A stretch of DNA of 41,687 bases from Actinomycetes bacterium (GTDB lineage Bacteria > Actinomycetota > Actinomycetes > JACCUZ01). The notes beneath the pieces are model-generated. The model made no database searches and was not told the origin of the DNA. It was given only the letters and a program-made list of their open reading frames with translations. Both the position numbers and the translations under genes were made by a program. Positions 39,221 through 41,687 of the stretch are shown piece by piece. Positions within the stretch are counted from its first letter, which is position 1, and each line of letters opens with the position of its first letter. The DNA lies in contig DATHAP010000023.1 of assembly GCA_035489715.1 (NCBI GenBank), positions 1-41,687 on the forward strand. The letters run 5' to 3'.

Positions 39221-39952
39221 ATGACCCGTCGCCCCCTTGCAGCGGCGCTCGCCGCGACCCTTGCCACCGTCGCGGTGACCCTGACGGCAGTGACCGCTCC
39301 CGCCGCGTCTGCCGCCACGGGCCAGCCGGCCTTCGCGGATCGGGTGCCGGCGACCACCACGCAGGTCGTGCGCACGGTGCGCACCCACCGGTGGTGCGAC
39401 CAGGTCTACTGCACCAAGACGCAGGCGTGGCAGAAGGTCGGCGACGGCTGGGCGCTGGCCCGGCTCGAGGACGGCCGGGTGGCCGTCTTCCGCTCGACCG
39501 TCGGCCCGCGTGGGTTCGCCGCCCCGGGCGCCAAGCGGCAGAACGACGATCGCAGCCCCACCGGGGTCTACCGGATCAAGACGACGTTCTCGACCACCAC
39601 GACGAACCCCGGCCTGATGCCGTGGCGACGGCGGCTGCCGACGTCGTCGGTGACCAACTACTCCGGCCGCCTCTACAACGTGTGGATCGAGGAGCCCGGT
39701 CGCACCGACGGCAACCGGCCGGCGATGCGCTACGGGTTCTGGGTGAACTACAACAACGCCCGGTTCCGGGGCGACCCCGGCCCCTACGCGGTCCAGGGGA
39801 AGGGCAGCGGGATCTTCTACCACACCAGCCGGCAAGGGCAGGAGTGGGCGCCGACCGAGGGCTGCACCCAGGTCGGCCAGCCGGCCGAGATGCGGTGGAT
39901 CGTGACCTGGCTGCGCCCGGAGGCCGATCCGCGGGTGGCCAACAACGTCTGA
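39221..39952 (+). CDS. Secreted YkuD-like L,D-transpeptidase family protein
   Basis: The 243-aa protein has a signal peptide (basic MTRRP, hydrophobic core to residue 27, cleavage after ASA at about 31). The body has a variable N-terminal part with two Cys (RWCDQVYC), then NDDRSPTGVYRIKTTF and, near the C-terminus, GIFYHTS with His201 and PTEGCTQV with Cys215. His and Cys in this order match the YkuD catalytic pair that makes 3-3 peptidoglycan cross-links, though this branch is divergent and activity is not certain. ATG 39221 was chosen for GGAG 7 nt upstream; 39179 and 39203 are alternatives. It follows the sensor kinase. Confidence 0.75.
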   Translation: MTRRPLAAALAATLATVAVTLTAVTAPAASAATGQPAFADRVPATTTQVVRTVRTHRWCDQVYCTKTQAWQKVGDGWALARLEDGRVAVFRSTVGPRGFAAPGAKRQNDDRSPTGVYRIKTTFSTTTTNPGLMPWRRRLPTSSVTNYSGRLYNVWIEEPGRTDGNRPAMRYGFWVNYNNARFRGDPGPYAVQGKGSGIFYHTSRQGQEWAPTEGCTQVGQPAEMRWIVTWLRPEADPRVANNV

Positions 39953-39973
39953 CGGCCCCCGCCGAGGACCGGC

Positions 39974-40924
39974 TCAGAAGGGCAGCAGCGGGTCGATGCC
40001 GACTGCGACGAACAGCAGGGTCAGGTATGTGATCGACCCGTGGAAGAGTCGCATCGCGGCCGCCTCCACGGACGTACCGCCGCGGGCCCGCCCCAGCAGG
40101 ACGTGCGCCTCACGCAGGAAGCCCGCGCCCAGCACCAGCGCGGCGACGCCGTAGACGGCGGAGGTGCCGGCCACCGGCCACAGCAGCAGGGACACGGCCA
40201 CCATCACCCAGCTGTAGGCGACGACCTGGCGGGCGACGGTCACCGCGTCGGCGACGACCGGCAGCATCGGCACGCCGGCCGCGGCGTAGTCGTCGCGGAA
40301 GCGCAGCGACAGCGGCCAGTAGTGCGGCGGCGTCCAGAAGAAGATGACGGCGAAGAGCACCACCGGCGTCCAGGCGAGCGACCCCGTCACCGCCGACCAG
40401 CCGATGAGCACCGGCATGCAGCCGGCCGCCCCGCCCCACACGATGTTCTGCGGGGTGCGCCGCTTGAGGGCCAGGGTGTAGACCCCGACGTAGAAAGCGA
40501 TCGCGGCCAGCGCGAGCAGCGCGGGCAGCCAGCCGGTCGTGACCCACAGCCAGGCCACCGCGAGGACACCGAGCACGCCACCGGACGCCAGCGCCTCGCC
40601 CGGGCTGATCAACCCGGTGGCCAGCGGCCGGCGCTCGGTGCGGTGCATCACCTGGTCGATGTCGCGGTCCAGGTAGCAGTTCAGTGTGTTGGCGCTGCCC
40701 GCCGCGAGGCTGCCCCCGATCAACGTGGCGGCGACCAGCCACAGCGCGGGGACGCCGCCCTCGGCCAGCAGCATCGTCGGCACGGTCGTGACGAGCAACA
40801 GCTCGATGATCCGGGGCTTGGTGAGGGCGACCAGCCCACCCACGACCTGCCGTGCGGTGCGCGGCGGACGGTCTGCGGGCGGACGCCCGACGGGCACCAC
40901 GACGCGTCCGTCGAGAGCCGTCAC
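39974..40924 (-). CDS. ctaB: Protoheme IX farnesyltransferase CtaB (heme O synthase)
   Basis: CtaB joins a farnesyl group to heme b to make heme O, the substrate of CtaA. The 316-aa UbiA-family protein has about nine membrane spans. The first Asp-rich motif is in [26 protein letters not shown], and the second region is [49 protein letters not shown] begins the protein. Start is GTG at 40924. TACAGT (41013-41008, minus strand) is a possible -10 with a leader of about 77 nt. It is divergent from tkt and converges on the YkuD-like gene. Confidence 0.95.
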   Translation of the reverse strand: MTALDGRVVVPVGRPPADRPPRTARQVVGGLVALTKPRIIELLLVTTVPTMLLAEGGVPALWLVAATLIGGSLAAGSANTLNCYLDRDIDQVMHRTERRPLATGLISPGEALASGGVLGVLAVAWLWVTTGWLPALLALAAIAFYVGVYTLALKRRTPQNIVWGGAAGCMPVLIGWSAVTGSLAWTPVVLFAVIFFWTPPHYWPLSLRFRDDYAAAGVPMLPVVADAVTVARQVVAYSWVMVAVSLLLWPVAGTSAVYGVAALVLGAGFLREAHVLLGRARGGTSVEAAAMRLFHGSITYLTLLFVAVGIDPLLPF

Positions 40925-41162
40925 GCGCTACCTCGTTCCGTTGTGCCAGGCGATGTCCCCGAAGGTCCGCGGGCGGCCGTTTCGGAGGGGTGATCCGGGG
41001 CAGCCCCACTGTATCCGCCCGCCCGGAACGGGGAGGGCGCGACCGGCCCGCCGTGAGTACGCTCCGGGCAGATCAGGTCGCGCACTGCCTGGAGCCCGTC
41101 CTCGAGCACGCCTGAGCCCCACCAGGTCTGCCGAGCCACTCGTCGAAGGAGCCCTGACGCCC
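40925..41162. promoter_or_regulatory. Divergent ctaB-tkt promoter region
   Basis: The 238-bp gap should hold promoters for both genes. Candidates are TACAGT (minus, 41013-41008) for ctaB and TACGCT (plus, 41058-41063) for tkt; neither has a clear -35. A GGGG-CAG-CCCC hairpin lies at 40997-41007. AAGGAG at 41146-41151 is the tkt ribosome binding site. Confidence 0.35.
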
Positions 41163-41687
41163 GTGAGCCCCCAGCAGAAGCTCGAGTGGTCCGAGCTGGA
41201 CCAGAAGGCCGTCGACACGGTGCGTGTCCTCGCGATGGACGCCGTGCAGAAGGTGGGCAACGGGCACCCTGGGACGGCCATGAGCCTGGCCCCGGCGGCG
41301 TACCTGCTCTTCCAGCGCTACCTGCGCCACGACCCGACCGACCCGGGCTGGCCCGGTCGTGACCGGTTCGTCCTGTCGGCCGGCCACTCCAGCCTGACGC
41401 TCTACATCCAGCTCTACCTGTCCGGCTACGGCCTCGAGCTCGACGACCTCCGGTCGCTGCGGACCTGGGGCTCGCTGACCCCCGGGCACCCCGAGCACGG
41501 CCACACCGCCGGCGTCGAGACCACCACCGGCCCGCTCGGCCAGGGTATCGGCAACGCGGTCGGCATGGCGATGGCCGCCCGCCGGGAGCGCGGTCTCCTC
41601 GACCCGGACGCGGCGCCCGGCGAGAGCCCCTTCGACCACCGGGTGTGGTGCATCGCCTCGGACGGCGACATCGAGGAGGGCATCAGC
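41163..41687 (+). CDS. tkt: Transketolase, N-terminal part (cut by window end)
   Basis: The first 175 codons are present and read through the window edge. Transketolase is a thiamine-diphosphate enzyme of the pentose phosphate pathway that moves two-carbon units between sugar phosphates. Marks are the substrate His in KVGNGHPGTAMSLAP, the second in FVLSAGHSSLTLY, GHPEHGHTAGVETTTGPLGQG, and the start of the ThDP/Mg motif, IASDGDIEEGIS (G-D-G begins at the end). GTG 41163 is taken as the start, with AAGGAG 11 nt upstream. In mycobacteria tkt likewise lies beside ctaB. Confidence 0.95.
   Translation, partial: MSPQQKLEWSELDQKAVDTVRVLAMDAVQKVGNGHPGTAMSLAPAAYLLFQRYLRHDPTDPGWPGRDRFVLSAGHSSLTLYIQLYLSGYGLELDDLRSLRTWGSLTPGHPEHGHTAGVETTTGPLGQGIGNAVGMAMAARRERGLLDPDAAPGESPFDHRVWCIASDGDIEEGIS

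Noticed and set aside
41053-41115. 20-codon GTG ORF in the ctaB-tkt gap
   Set aside because: It has no ribosome binding site and contains the likely tkt -10 within it; no feature supports translation.
1-41687. CRISPR arrays, insertion sequences, prophage or integron parts
   Set aside because: No regularly spaced direct repeats, transposase or integrase motifs, or tRNA-linked attachment repeats were seen on either strand.

Overview
The window is high-GC actinobacterial chromosome, judged from GC-rich third codon positions, many GTG starts, 4-nt ATGA/GTGA gene overlaps and many leaderless promoters. The gene families and the suf/ctaA/ctaB/tkt neighbourhood match Actinomycetota. A Nocardioides-like (Propionibacteriales) source is my best guess but is not proven. 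There is no IS element, prophage, CRISPR array, tRNA or rRNA.

Layout. 1-2530 is a loosely packed accessory stretch: a threonine/serine dehydratase-like gene, several very small genes (one 39-aa Cys-rich protein and small membrane ORFs), and a frameshifted small ORF. 2535-5582 holds a formylglycine-type sulfatase, a maltose-O-acetyltransferase-like gene broken by two 1-nt deletions, dodecin, a DUF3099 membrane protein, a candidate 6C-type small RNA and a small Cys protein. 5583-12531 holds moaA, a SURF1-family protein overlapping a GH15 glycoside hydrolase, an LD-carboxypeptidase/GNAT pair, an atypical SDR and an APH-fold phosphotransferase. 12532-13025 is gene-poor, with an aldo/keto reductase remnant. 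13026-15310 is a phosphotransferase plus acyl-CoA dehydrogenase pair that looks like an unfused ACAD10/11. 15344-19700 holds an ABC exporter with an operator-like palindrome on its ribosome binding site and a PAS-rich hybrid histidine kinase. 19821-21947 is an operon of a small HTH protein, a crotonase (apparently CTG-started) and an acyl-CoA dehydrogenase. 22182-24845 holds an ABC-F ATPase and a zinc metallopeptidase.

24974-31536 is a complete SUF iron-sulfur cluster operon in the order sufR-sufB-sufD-Rieske ferredoxin-sufC-sufS-sufU-sufT. It is controlled by a candidate SufR box over the -10 element and start codon of sufR. Divergent from it lie an AAC(3)-like acetyltransferase, a two-gene ABC exporter and ctaA (heme A synthase). 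ctaB (heme O synthase) and the start of tkt close the window. This resembles the Mycobacterium tuberculosis suf-ctaA-ctaB-tkt region. Here a block has been placed between ctaA and ctaB: a cytosolic Ser/Thr kinase-like protein coupled to a membrane-anchored repeat protein, a second anchored protein, an OmpR-type two-component system and a secreted YkuD-like protein. Shared GTTA-type repeats in two of its promoters suggest one envelope-sensing unit.

The features most worth a second look are the structured intergenic elements (86-bp and 74-bp palindromes), the 6C-like RNA, the kinase/two-component block, the split ACAD10/11 pair, and the recurrence of leaderless starts with a -10 hexamer 6-8 nt before ATG/GTG.
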